From positions 1 through 17,735 of the forward strand of contig CABQCB010000010.1 in assembly GCA_902462475.1 (NCBI GenBank): a stretch of 17,735 nt of DNA, given 5' to 3'. The translations under genes and the position numbers were made by a program. Under the pieces are notes generated by a model that saw only the letters and a program-made list of their open reading frames with translations, did no database searches and had not been told where the DNA came from. This document shows positions 6,826 to 15,616 of the stretch, piece by piece. The DNA comes from an uncultured Oscillibacter sp. (GTDB lineage: Bacteria; Bacillota_A; Clostridia; Oscillospirales; Oscillospiraceae). Position 1 is the first letter of the stretch, and every line of letters starts with the position of its first letter.

Positions 6826-9800
6826 ATCCGCCCAGCCTGGGGATGATATCCCAGCTCCGCTCGGGCCTGCCATACCACGGCGCATCATCCAGCGTGCTCC
6901 GTGCATATCCCGCCGCATCGTAGAGCGCCGTCTTTTGGGCATTGCTCAGATCCATGGAGTCGATGTAATCCATCACTTTCCGCTTCAAAGAGCCGCTGAT
7001 GGTTTTTCCCGTAAAGTCCTTGTCCGCGCTGAGGCCGGAGATGCCCTCCCGGAAGGAGATAAACTGCTCCGGCGTCACGCCGCTTTGACAGGCGCTCACC
7101 AGCTTGTCATATTCCGAGTCATCCATCATGCTCTGGAGCACAGTCAGCTGCTCCTGCTGGGAAAGACCATAGTCCACCACAGCCCGATACCGCTGCAAAT
7201 TGCTGACGCTCTGACTGCCGCCCTCCGGCTCCAGCTCGTCCAGCTCCCGGGCCAATCCCCCGGCCGTCTCCGGTGTGATGCCGCTTTCCACATACCCGGC
7301 ATACCGCTCCGCCGCAGCGGTGGAGCCAAAGGGAAACGTCTGAGCAATCTCGTCCCAGCTCAGCCCCATTACCAGAAGCTGCCCCACCGTGTCAGCCCGC
7401 TTTCCGCCGCCGGCGATGATCTCCGTATAGAGCTGCAGCTTCTCCTGGTCACTGATCGGCGCACCTGCCAGGGCCTGCACCTTTTCCTGCTCGTCCTCCC
7501 CCTTGCGGATGTCCTGGATGGCGTCATAAACTCCGATCCGGTCCGCGCCTTCTGCCGCCATATCCTTGACCAGCTGCGTCTGCCTGGAGGAAAGGCCGGT
7601 ATCTCCGGAGGCATAGAAGTCCCGGGACTCGGAGAGGCCGCTGTTTCCGAAGAGCAGCGCCTGCACGATGTTGAGCGGATCCCGCTCCACCGGATATTGC
7701 AAGCGCTGATCGTCTCCGTATCCGTACATGCGGCCTCCGTCCAGGATCGTCTGGGCCCCCTGCACGGTCTTCTGCATCTGACGCCCGCCGGGCAGCATGG
7801 AGCCGCCCAGCGTCAGCAGGGCTCCCCCCATCTCTCCGGAGATGACTCCGGAGTTTTTGGCCGCCTGGCCCACGCCCTCCACCGCCTCGGCGATATTGGT
7901 CAGCGGCATGGTCTGATCTCCCAGGCCCAGCAGTCCCGCCGCATTCCGGAGGAAGGGGACATCATTCATCAGGTTATACACCAGATCGTCGGACGCCTGG
8001 CCCCAGCTGAAAGTCTCCTCTTCCCTGTCGTCATCGTCCCCACCGAAGAGCGGTTCTCCAAAGAGCTTTTCCCAGCCGGCATCTACCAGGCCGGCAAGCC
8101 AGGCATTGGTGCTCATTCCTTTGCCGGACGCCACGAAGTTGGTGAGATAGCCCAGCAAATCGAATGGCGCCGGGGTGCCGCCGTAAGCCGCTTCCGCGAC
8201 CCGGTTGAGAAGAAACGCGGAAAGCAGGCCCTTCACGGCCACTGTGGCCACCGCCCGCCCCGCAGCTTTCTTTCCATGCTCCGCCGCCACCTGCCGGAAC
8301 TGCCCCGGCAGATCCTGTGCGATATGGTCCCAGCTGTTCACCGCCTCCACCTGGAACATATGGAGCATCTGGCTGATCAGGTTCTTGCTCTCATAGGCCA
8401 GGGGGCGGGAGCCCTTGGCACGGGAGGCCATAATGGACTGGGCAAACCGGTCAGCCTGCTCCATGGCCGCCGCGTGCTCCATCCCCTGGCCGCGCAGCTG
8501 CTCATACTTGCTCTGTACTGTTAGGGCGGAGAGCAGACTATCCATCACGTCCGTGGGCTTGAAAAGTGCGGTCACATACCGGTCCAGGGCGCTGTCCTCC
8601 GCCGTCAGGTAGTCGATGCCCTTTTTTGTAGTCAGCAGGTCGCTCTGGTCAAAAAGCTCCGTTGCCTTGATGTTCCAGAGGCGCCCTCCGGTGGAGCGAG
8701 CCAGCTCCGATGCCGCCTTGGCCACGGAGCGTCCGTCCACCTCCGCCAACAGCTGGGCCAGCTGGGCGCTTTGATTGAGAGCCGAGGAGATGTTGCCTGC
8801 CACCTGCGCCCGGGCAAAGGCAGATACCAGACGATTGCCCACGTTGAGACTGGTGCGTCCGGCAGTATATTCCATTCCCCGGTCCGCCATAGACTGTTTT
8901 CCGGCCAGGATATTGGCGTAGTTATCGATGTACTTAACGAACTCCCCATACTGGGACACGTTCTCGATGTTCTCATACAGAGAATCGATGTAGCGCTCCA
9001 GCTCCGCCCGGGTATCCTGAGCCGTCAGCGTGGTGCCCCGGCTGATCCTGCCAGTGTCCCGGAGCACTTCCAGCTGGGAAGCCGTATCCATGTTCCGCAG
9101 GCCCTCCGCATGGTCGATGGCGTTGGCGATCTCCTCCGGCCCATAGGTCTTGCGCAGGTACCGGGATAGCCCCCGCAGGCGGGCGATGTCGTCCGTGTGG
9201 TACAGCACGTCCGCCAGATGGCTCACATAGGACTCGTAGCCCGCCGCCGCGTCGTAGTCCGTGCTGCTGCCCCGCCGAGTCTGGAAAAAGGGGTTCCACC
9301 GCTTGCCCGGCTTGTAGTCTGCCGTCAGGCCGGAGATGGACGTGGGCAGCCGCATGGCGTCCGGGTTGACGCCCAGGGCGCTCAGCGCAGCGCTGAGCCG
9401 ATTCTGCGTGTCCGTCCCCTGCATATGCGGTGCGTATCCCTTGATAAAACCGATGGTGCTGTACCCGTGGGCAGTGAGGAAATCGTTGATGGCGTCATAG
9501 AAGCGGTCGTACTGCTTGGCATAGGTCTCCACAGCGTGGTTGACTTTCACGCCGTCCACTTCCCCGGAGGTCAGGCGCTCCTGGTTGTCCTGCCAGCGCG
9601 CAAGCCGCTGAGCCAGCTCCTTTTCCTGCGCTCCCAGGCTGAACTCCCGGGCCGCGTCCCCGGCATCTTTCCCCATGCGGATGTTCTCCGCGGCGTTCCG
9701 GATGCCCTGGGCCGTCTCCATGGAAGCCACCGTCTCCCCTACGAACCGGTCCTCCAGCATCTGCTGGACGATGGCACGCTCAGCTTTTGTGAGCGGACTT

Positions 9801-12193
9801 TCCCGGCCGGTGCTGTCCTGGAATGTGCGCACCGCATCCAGCATCCGGCCCACGAATCGGATCTTCTCCGCCTCGTTTTGCTGGACGGGATAGATATAGT
9901 TTCGGTTCATGGCCTCTCCCCGCTCCCGGCCGAAGAGGCCGCGCATGACTCGCTCCGGCGTCCGCTCGTTCATCACCAGCATGGGCATGGGCCGGTAGTC
10001 CTCCGCATCTCCCAGCAGTGTCCGGGCCAGCTCCTCGTTTTCCTGGCGGATCTCCTGGCCCCGCCGCTTCACGCTGTCAGCACTCTTGAAGCTCTCCTCT
10101 GCCGTGTAATAGTCCGCCAGCTCCTCCACCGCCGCCCGGTCCATGGAAGCCGGGATATCCTCCGCCGTGTAGTCCCCCTGGGCGATGCCCCGGGCAAACT
10201 GCTTTTCCCCCTTGGTAGGGTTCAGCCGCTTCTCCGCCTGCCGGCGGGCCCGCTCGGTCTTCTTTTTGGCCTCTTCCCGGCCCCGGATCCACGCAGAGGC
10301 ATCATAATCTCCCTGGTCGCCCGCAATGCGCACGCCCAGCGCATCCAGGGCCCCGGTCCCACGCCGGGGCGCCTGCCCTTCGTTGACAGGATCCGCGCTT
10401 TGTGGTATGGTAGAGTCAATGGAAGAAGCTCCTTCCGGCGTTGTGGTAACTCCGTCCTGAACGGTAACTCCGCTCTTTGTGTCGCCGGAGGGGGCTTCTT
10501 CTATTCTGATGTAGTTCCCCTCTGAATCCACCACTTCCGAAAGGTAGAATTTATTGTCCGGCCTTTGATCCACTACCGCCGCCACATAGGTGGGCGTTCC
10601 CGCGATGGTGACCGGCGCCGCAAACACATAGCTGGCATACCCGCGGCCCTTCCAGTTGGGATGATAGGCGATCTGCTTTCCGTTTTGGATCACCTCCGGG
10701 ACCGCTGTGATACTTACCATTTTGGCCCGGTTCAACGGGCGGTGATTGAGCATCCCTCCCACGCCGTATTCTCCGAGACTGACTTCTCCAAAGCCGGACC
10801 TGGTGACAGCGCCGCCGATCCGTCTGAAGAAATCCCGTATCTGCTCCGACGGCTTCTTCGCCCGGTTGTTCATCTCTCTGCCCGTCAGCTCCGCAACCGG
10901 CTGCATCTCTCCCAGGTCTTTAATACTGGCTGCCAGGGTACGCGCCAGCCCCTTTTGGGAATCCAGCGCAGATTTCCCTGCTCGTACAACGACGGCCGGC
11001 TCTGTTGCGGAGGCGGCGCCATCTTTGCCAGACAGCTCCTGCACCCCGGACGGGGCAGGGACGGTTTCCTTCCGTCCCTGCATGCGTCCCATCCCCACGT
11101 CCACCGCGCCGCCGACGCCGCCCAGAGTCGCGCCAATGGCCGCATCATAGAGGGCCTGACCCATATCAAAGTCGGCGTCAGGGTCATACGTTGCCCGCTG
11201 CAGCACCGGCTGAAAAACCGCCTCCACAAACTCCTCGCTGCCCTCTCCGATAGCGGAGGCCGCCAGCCGTCCGGCGGTGGTCTGGGCGAGCTTGTTCATG
11301 GTCTGCACGGCGGTGTTCTCCCCGAACCGGCTCACCAGCTTGCCCGCCAGTTTTTCTGCCGCGCCGGCGCCGAAGGCCTTGCGGAATGGCGATGCAACGT
11401 TGGAGATCTTCTCCGTGGCCACGGACAGCGCCGCGCTTCCCGCACCGTAGGAAAGCTGCTGTCCCAGATCCGCGCCGGATCGCCGGGCTTCCTGGGCGGA
11501 GCCGCCGAACGATCGTACCGCCATAGCCGGCAGCGCGCTTCCGCCGGTCAGTGCCGCCAGAGCGATATCCCCCGCCAGCTGTACGCCCGCGGCCCCGGCA
11601 TCTACCAGAAAACCGCCTACGGCTCCGGCTCCCCTCTTGGCATTTTCCAGGTCTGCTGCCGCGTCATCAGCCAGATGATCCGCCGTGTCATAAACGCCGG
11701 AGATCACCTGGGAGACAGGCTCATGCTGGGCTTCCGCACTCTCCCGGTAAATACCGGAGCGCTGCTCCGCCCGCTTGGCTAGCGTCTCCAGCTGCTGCCG
11801 GGCAGCATCATCGATGACCGTTCCGTCATCCAATGTTCCCCGGGAGAGCATCTCCCGGTAGTGGGCAGCATTTTCCGCCTCCTGATACGCCCTTCTGGTT
11901 TCCGTGCTGCTGCGGGTGTCCATTTCCCTGACCGCGTCCAGCAGCACGCCGCCCGCATTGGAAAACTCTGCTCCGGTGCTCTTGAGCGCGCCGGAGACGG
12001 TACTTTTGATCCGCCCCGCCAGGGTCGGCATCTTGTCTACGTTCCCGGTCGTCCGCACCGTCTTGGACACCGTCTGATCCGACGCAGGCATGGAAGCCGG
12101 GGCCGCAGTCTGCGTCCCCGGCTTACCCCCGCTCAGCACCGGCATAGTATCCTGCTTCTTCTCATGCAGGACCGGCATCTTCATCGTGGCCAT
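6824..12193 (-). CDS. Giant polyvalent phage protein with a BECR-nuclease-like domain (putative virion-delivered protein)
   Basis: A 1789-residue protein, last in the late operon and beside the attachment site. The N-terminal 375 residues are Ala/Gly-rich with membrane-like stretches (about 190-230 and 350-368), as in the large multidomain proteins that phages package or inject. Residues about 470-565 (FGEVSLGEYGVGG, HRPLNRAKMVSI, HPNWKGRGYASYVFAAPV) resemble the barnase/EndoU/colicin/RelE-like nuclease domains attached to such polyvalent proteins; His511 is a candidate catalytic residue. This assignment is from pattern memory. A long helical middle follows (FIKGYAPHM, later SSALNQSAQLAQLLAEV), then a hydrophobic segment (VKGLLSAFLLNRVAEAAYGG), an acidic DDDDREEE patch, and a tail ending WDIIPRLGG. 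No phage structural family is recognised end to end. The start has GGAGGGAG just upstream, 11 bases after the previous gene. It may be an internal virion or ejection protein carrying an effector. Confidence 0.72.
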   Translation of the reverse strand: MATMKMPVLHEKKQDTMPVLSGGKPGTQTAAPASMPASDQTVSKTVRTTGNVDKMPTLAGRIKSTVSGALKSTGAEFSNAGGVLLDAVREMDTRSSTETRRAYQEAENAAHYREMLSRGTLDDGTVIDDAARQQLETLAKRAEQRSGIYRESAEAQHEPVSQVISGVYDTADHLADDAAADLENAKRGAGAVGGFLVDAGAAGVQLAGDIALAALTGGSALPAMAVRSFGGSAQEARRSGADLGQQLSYGAGSAALSVATEKISNVASPFRKAFGAGAAEKLAGKLVSRFGENTAVQTMNKLAQTTAGRLAASAIGEGSEEFVEAVFQPVLQRATYDPDADFDMGQALYDAAIGATLGGVGGAVDVGMGRMQGRKETVPAPSGVQELSGKDGAASATEPAVVVRAGKSALDSQKGLARTLAASIKDLGEMQPVAELTGREMNNRAKKPSEQIRDFFRRIGGAVTRSGFGEVSLGEYGVGGMLNHRPLNRAKMVSITAVPEVIQNGKQIAYHPNWKGRGYASYVFAAPVTIAGTPTYVAAVVDQRPDNKFYLSEVVDSEGNYIRIEEAPSGDTKSGVTVQDGVTTTPEGASSIDSTIPQSADPVNEGQAPRRGTGALDALGVRIAGDQGDYDASAWIRGREEAKKKTERARRQAEKRLNPTKGEKQFARGIAQGDYTAEDIPASMDRAAVEELADYYTAEESFKSADSVKRRGQEIRQENEELARTLLGDAEDYRPMPMLVMNERTPERVMRGLFGRERGEAMNRNYIYPVQQNEAEKIRFVGRMLDAVRTFQDSTGRESPLTKAERAIVQQMLEDRFVGETVASMETAQGIRNAAENIRMGKDAGDAAREFSLGAQEKELAQRLARWQDNQERLTSGEVDGVKVNHAVETYAKQYDRFYDAINDFLTAHGYSTIGFIKGYAPHMQGTDTQNRLSAALSALGVNPDAMRLPTSISGLTADYKPGKRWNPFFQTRRGSSTDYDAAAGYESYVSHLADVLYHTDDIARLRGLSRYLRKTYGPEEIANAIDHAEGLRNMDTASQLEVLRDTGRISRGTTLTAQDTRAELERYIDSLYENIENVSQYGEFVKYIDNYANILAGKQSMADRGMEYTAGRTSLNVGNRLVSAFARAQVAGNISSALNQSAQLAQLLAEVDGRSVAKAASELARSTGGRLWNIKATELFDQSDLLTTKKGIDYLTAEDSALDRYVTALFKPTDVMDSLLSALTVQSKYEQLRGQGMEHAAAMEQADRFAQSIMASRAKGSRPLAYESKNLISQMLHMFQVEAVNSWDHIAQDLPGQFRQVAAEHGKKAAGRAVATVAVKGLLSAFLLNRVAEAAYGGTPAPFDLLGYLTNFVASGKGMSTNAWLAGLVDAGWEKLFGEPLFGGDDDDREEETFSWGQASDDLVYNLMNDVPFLRNAAGLLGLGDQTMPLTNIAEAVEGVGQAAKNSGVISGEMGGALLTLGGSMLPGGRQMQKTVQGAQTILDGGRMYGYGDDQRLQYPVERDPLNIVQALLFGNSGLSESRDFYASGDTGLSSRQTQLVKDMAAEGADRIGVYDAIQDIRKGEDEQEKVQALAGAPISDQEKLQLYTEIIAGGGKRADTVGQLLVMGLSWDEIAQTFPFGSTAAAERYAGYVESGITPETAGGLARELDELEPEGGSQSVSNLQRYRAVVDYGLSQQEQLTVLQSMMDDSEYDKLVSACQSGVTPEQFISFREGISGLSADKDFTGKTISGSLKRKVMDYIDSMDLSNAQKTALYDAAGYARSTLDDAPWYGRPERSWDIIPRLGG

Positions 12194-12204
12194 CTATCTC
12201 CCTC

Positions 12205-13839
12205 CTATGCAAGTCCGTATGCGCGGATCAGGTCATTCACCGTAGCCTGTTCAGCCGGTGTCATGGCAGTCCAATATCTTGCAAGATACGCATCCGCTCC
12301 CTCCAGATCTCCCCGGGACAAATAAGAGCTGTATGCCATGGCGCTGAAACCGCTGCCGCCGGAAGGCGTGTCCTCGCCTCTCATAGCCGCCCAGGCCTCG
12401 TCCGCGCTCAGCCCGCCGGCGGCAGAAGAGGAGTCCCTGCCCCACATACCGTCCGCCGCGGTGCCGTAATACTCCTGCATCTGCCGTACCTGCTCCGCGG
12501 AGAGGCTGCCGTTGTCGTAGCCCCGCAGGCCGGAGGTGGCGGAGGACCGGGCCGCTGTGGTCCCTCCGGAGGCAGCGCTCTGCACGCCGCCCTGTCCCAG
12601 GACCGTGCCGCGGATGGCCGCCGCCTCCTGCTGACTGATCCCGGCCTGTCCCAGCACATCGTCTCCGGGCATGATACCCATGCTCAAAAGCTCCATGGCC
12701 CGGTCATAGGCCTGGCTTGCCTGCTGGGCGCTCACCTGCTGGCGGTTCATCTGCATCTGCTGCTGGTTCCAGTAGTTGGAGTTTTGCAGCGCCTGCTGAT
12801 TTTGCACATAGCTCATCCAGCTGGACTGCATGGACTGCAAATAGGCCTGCAGCTCCTGGGCCGCCTGCAGGTCTCCGGTCAGCTGGGCATCCCGGATGGC
12901 CCGTTCCAGCTCCGCCACCACCTCCAGGCGCTGGTTTTCGATGTCCTGGAGGTTGTTTTCATAATTCGTCTCCGTCTGGATGCGCTGGCTGTCCGCCATA
13001 CCGCCGGCATAGCCCGCCGCGCTGAGCTGCTGGTCCAGATTCTTCTGCCCCAGCATTTTGGCCACATAGGCCTGCCTGGCCAGCTCGTCCGTATCCTTGT
13101 TGGTCTGCTCGATCTGGGCCTGGTAGTTGTTCACCGCCTGCTCCACCGCCGCCTGAATGCGCTGCTGGGTGGCCTCGCTGTACTGGTCATAGCCTGTCTG
13201 CTCCAAGAACTCCTCAAAGCTGGGGATCTCCACCGCCGGAGGCTGGACCCATGTCTGATTTCCCTTCTTGTCCACGGTATACCCACCATAGGCCATGCGC
13301 AGCGCGTTGGCCGCCTGGTTGGCCTCATCCCAGGAGATCAGCCCCTGCTTGGCCTGCTCCCGGTATCCCTGGATCTTGTCCAGAATGTCCTGACTCAATC
13401 CGGCATCCGCCTCGATCTCCTCCGTATAGGTAGCGCTGGGCTTCCAGGTATAACCGCCGGAGCTGCCCTTGCCCATGATGTCGCTGGTCCCCTTATACGG
13501 GTCGACTCCGCCATATTTGGCGTCGATCTTGTTTTGCCGCTCCTGCCGCAGCTGATCGATATAGGATTGACTGGCGCCAGCATCCTGTGCCTTTTTGATC
13601 TCCAGAGAGTAGTCCTTTTTCGGGTCGTAATACCCCGCCGAACTGCTTCCGTTGCTTCCGCCTGAACTCCCGGAGGAACTGCCGGAAGTCCCGCCGGAGG
13701 AGGTCTTCCCGCCGGAACTGACCGTGGAAGCTGTACTCTCCTTTCTCCAGGTCCCGTCGCTGCCCTTGTTGTAGCCATTGGCTTTCAGCGCGGCAGACAC
13801 AGAGCCGTGCTGCTTGACCATTTCATTAAATGTCGCCAT
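12205..13839 (-). CDS. Phage protein with Ser/Gly-rich linker and Gln-rich coiled coil, function unknown
   Basis: A 544-residue protein between the endolysin and the giant gene. I take ATG 13839 as the start because AGGAGG precedes it by 5 bases; the open frame extends 45 codons further, but that part overlaps the endolysin and has no ribosome site. Residues 1-34 form a small domain (MATFNEMVKQHGSVSAALKA). A Ser/Gly/Thr-rich linker covers 35-69. Lys/Glu/Gln-rich helices and a strong coiled-coil region with many Gln and Asn (NQQQMQMNRQQVSAQQASQ) lie in the second half. The C-terminal part repeats a SGL(S)ADEAW/SLSAEQ-like helical pattern and ends TVNDLIRAYGLA. No signal peptide or catalytic motif is seen. 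Its pairing with the 1789-residue gene suggests a partner in a virion or injection complex, which is inference only. Confidence 0.65.
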   Translation of the reverse strand: MATFNEMVKQHGSVSAALKANGYNKGSDGTWRKESTASTVSSGGKTSSGGTSGSSSGSSGGSNGSSSAGYYDPKKDYSLEIKKAQDAGASQSYIDQLRQERQNKIDAKYGGVDPYKGTSDIMGKGSSGGYTWKPSATYTEEIEADAGLSQDILDKIQGYREQAKQGLISWDEANQAANALRMAYGGYTVDKKGNQTWVQPPAVEIPSFEEFLEQTGYDQYSEATQQRIQAAVEQAVNNYQAQIEQTNKDTDELARQAYVAKMLGQKNLDQQLSAAGYAGGMADSQRIQTETNYENNLQDIENQRLEVVAELERAIRDAQLTGDLQAAQELQAYLQSMQSSWMSYVQNQQALQNSNYWNQQQMQMNRQQVSAQQASQAYDRAMELLSMGIMPGDDVLGQAGISQQEAAAIRGTVLGQGGVQSAASGGTTAARSSATSGLRGYDNGSLSAEQVRQMQEYYGTAADGMWGRDSSSAAGGLSADEAWAAMRGEDTPSGGSGFSAMAYSSYLSRGDLEGADAYLARYWTAMTPAEQATVNDLIRAYGLA

Positions 13840-13850
13840 GTGTTCCTCCT

Positions 13851-15206
13851 TTACTGCAGTCCCAACAGGTGCTTTCGATACTCCATCACGGCATACTGCC
13901 GGCGGGTCAGGGGCTGGTCCAGCATCAGATCCCCGGCTGCATCTCCCTGCATGATGCCGCTTTCCGTGATCCATGCCACCGCCTGTTCCGCTTCAGAGAC
14001 CACAGCGGGCTCCTGGGGCGTCTCGCTCACCCAGGCGACGCCCAGATAGTCCGTAATGCCCCGGGCCTCCGCCTCGGCTACTGTGGCCCGCCAGGCGCTG
14101 TCCTTCAGGTTCGCCACATCCTCCTGGTTCGTGTGGAAGGCGTGTTCGATGAGCACCGCCGGGGCCGCCGTGTGCTTGAGGACATACAGCGACGGGTCAT
14201 ACACAATAGGCGCGGAGCGCACCGCCGTCCCCGTCTCCCGGACACGGGCCAGGATCGCCTGGGCCGCCTGCTCCCGCTCGCCGCCGGCACCGTAGAGATA
14301 CGCGCTCCACCCCCGTGCGCTGGACCAGCCGCTGCCGCCGGCTGCGTTGGAGTGGAGTGAGACGAACAGGTCCAGGCCCTTGATATCGTTCGCGATGGCG
14401 CACCGTTCCGCAAGGGTCACCGCCGCCCCGTCAGGCCGGGTCTCCACCACCGTCACGCCGCAGCGGCGCAGGTGGGCGCCGATCCGCTTTGCCATGTCCA
14501 GGCAGAACTCGTGCTCGTAATAGCTCCCGTCCGGGCTCTTATTGGCCAGGTTGGCCGCGTCGTGGCCCGCGTCCAGGACCACGGTCTTGCCGGTGCCGTC
14601 GGTGTCAGAATCGGACACCGACGCTTTGTGCACCACGATGTAAAACGGCATCACCCGGCCCGGATCACAGGCAAAACCGGCGCCGTCGGTGTCTCGGTAG
14701 CACACGCTGCCGCCTCCGTCCAGCATGACGGCAGCGTCCCAGCCGGCAGCGGTCAGAACGTCCCGCAGTTCCTCGGGGGTATAGGCCGTTTGGGTGGCGA
14801 TGTAAGCAAATCTGCCCTCCTTGGCCCCGATGGCCTGCCGGGGCCGGCTGCCACCCATGTCCGCGCCGTAGTTGAGATCATCCACCGGCACGCCGTCCAC
14901 GATCAGGTGAACACACTCGATGTGGTTACTCTTGTCGCTGGGCAGCTTGGCCATAGCGTAGTCCTGGGCGTCGTTGCTCCAGGCCATGCCGTAGGTGGTA
15001 TAGTCCGGGGCGCAATAGGTGACGCCGTCCGCGCGCAGGTGACAGCAGGCCTGATAGGAGGACAGATAAATCGGCCCGCCCAGGGCAAAGCTGCCGCCGG
15101 TCTCCGCGAGGATCTTGTCCATATCCCGCTGTGGATAGCGTTTGGTATTGTGGTAGATCTGGATGCGCCGGATCTTGTCCAGCGCAATAGTTTCCGCAAA
15201 TTGCAT
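13851..15206 (-). CDS. Phage endolysin: phosphodiester-glycosidase-like domain plus Amidase_3 plus SLH-like tail
   Basis: A 451-residue protein with three parts. Residues about 8-192 resemble the NAGPA/DUF2233 phosphodiester glycosidase fold, with the signature MLDGGGSVCYRD at 161-172. Residues about 207-390 are an Amidase_3 N-acetylmuramoyl-L-alanine amidase. His215 in LDAGHD, Glu231 or Glu233 in YYEHEF, and His285 in SLHSNAAGG would bind zinc, and Glu354 in LIEHAFHTN is the catalytic acid. Residues about 404-446 (AVAWITESGIMQGDA, then LTRRQYAVMEYR) look like one SLH-type repeat for wall binding. It lacks a signal peptide and follows the holin closely, as expected for an endolysin released through holin pores. 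The start is supported by GGAGGAG. The stop overlaps the ribosome site of the next gene (TAAAGGAGG). Confidence 0.88.
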   Translation of the reverse strand: MQFAETIALDKIRRIQIYHNTKRYPQRDMDKILAETGGSFALGGPIYLSSYQACCHLRADGVTYCAPDYTTYGMAWSNDAQDYAMAKLPSDKSNHIECVHLIVDGVPVDDLNYGADMGGSRPRQAIGAKEGRFAYIATQTAYTPEELRDVLTAAGWDAAVMLDGGGSVCYRDTDGAGFACDPGRVMPFYIVVHKASVSDSDTDGTGKTVVLDAGHDAANLANKSPDGSYYEHEFCLDMAKRIGAHLRRCGVTVVETRPDGAAVTLAERCAIANDIKGLDLFVSLHSNAAGGSGWSSARGWSAYLYGAGGEREQAAQAILARVRETGTAVRSAPIVYDPSLYVLKHTAAPAVLIEHAFHTNQEDVANLKDSAWRATVAEAEARGITDYLGVAWVSETPQEPAVVSEAEQAVAWITESGIMQGDAAGDLMLDQPLTRRQYAVMEYRKHLLGLQ

Positions 15207-15223
15207 AGGCTCCTCCTTTCAGA

Positions 15224-15249
15224 AAGGGCGCGGCAAAAGCCGCGCCCTT
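15224..15249. other. GC-rich hairpin upstream of the endolysin gene
   Basis: An 11-bp perfect stem (AAGGGCGCGGC 15224-15234 with GCCGCGCCCTT 15239-15249) has a four-base loop. In the minus-strand transcript it falls between the 115-residue gene and the endolysin ribosome site and is followed by TTTCTG, a poor T tract. It may act as a partial terminator or RNA-stability element that sets endolysin level. Confidence 0.6.
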
Positions 15250-15254
15250 GTTTC

Positions 15255-15602
15255 TTACGCTTCTTCCTCCTGGCTGTGCCGGGGCCATGCCATGATGGCG
15301 TCAAACTGCGCCCGGTCTCCGGCCAGGAACGCCTCGCGCAGCTCCTCCTCGTAGGCGCCCTCCTGGGCACGCAGCTCCGCCAGCGCCGCCTCCCGCTTTT
15401 CCTGGGTGTCCATGGTGGCATCCCACTCCGCCTTGGCGGCCTGCCAGTCCACGCCGGAGGCAAAGCCCTCCAGGGGCTCCACGCCGTGGATACAGCCCTG
15501 GCGGAACAGCTCCCAGCCCATCTCCACACCGGAGGGATTGCCACGGCGCGCGTCCTCCTGGCTCAGCGTCCACATGTCAAACGCATACTGTTTCAGATCC
15601 AT
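15255..15602 (-). CDS. Small acidic phage protein of unknown function
   Basis: A 115-residue protein between holin and endolysin. ATG 15602 is chosen because AGGGAG lies 8 bases upstream; a TTG 18 bases earlier lacks such a site. The sequence is rich in Glu, Ala and Trp (MDLKQYAFDMWTLSQEDARR, later EKREAALAELRAQEGAYEEE) and predicts helices with a short coiled coil. It has no membrane segment, so it is not a second holin. I do not recognise a family; the position suggests a tail-associated or lysis-accessory protein. Confidence 0.65.
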   Translation of the reverse strand: MDLKQYAFDMWTLSQEDARRGNPSGVEMGWELFRQGCIHGVEPLEGFASGVDWQAAKAEWDATMDTQEKREAALAELRAQEGAYEEELREAFLAGDRAQFDAIMAWPRHSQEEEA

Positions 15603-15616
15603 ACTATGTACTCCCT

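Noticed and set aside
6935..8524. A 529-codon plus-strand frame, and others at 9197-10525 and 10565-11782, opposite the giant phage gene
   Set aside because: They are His/Arg/Pro/Leu-rich mirror frames of the minus-strand gene, without ribosome sites or domain motifs.
13840..13974. An extra 45 N-terminal codons for the Gln-rich phage protein
   Set aside because: This part overlaps the endolysin coding end, lacks a ribosome site and has a different composition. The ATG at 13839 has a strong AGGAGG.
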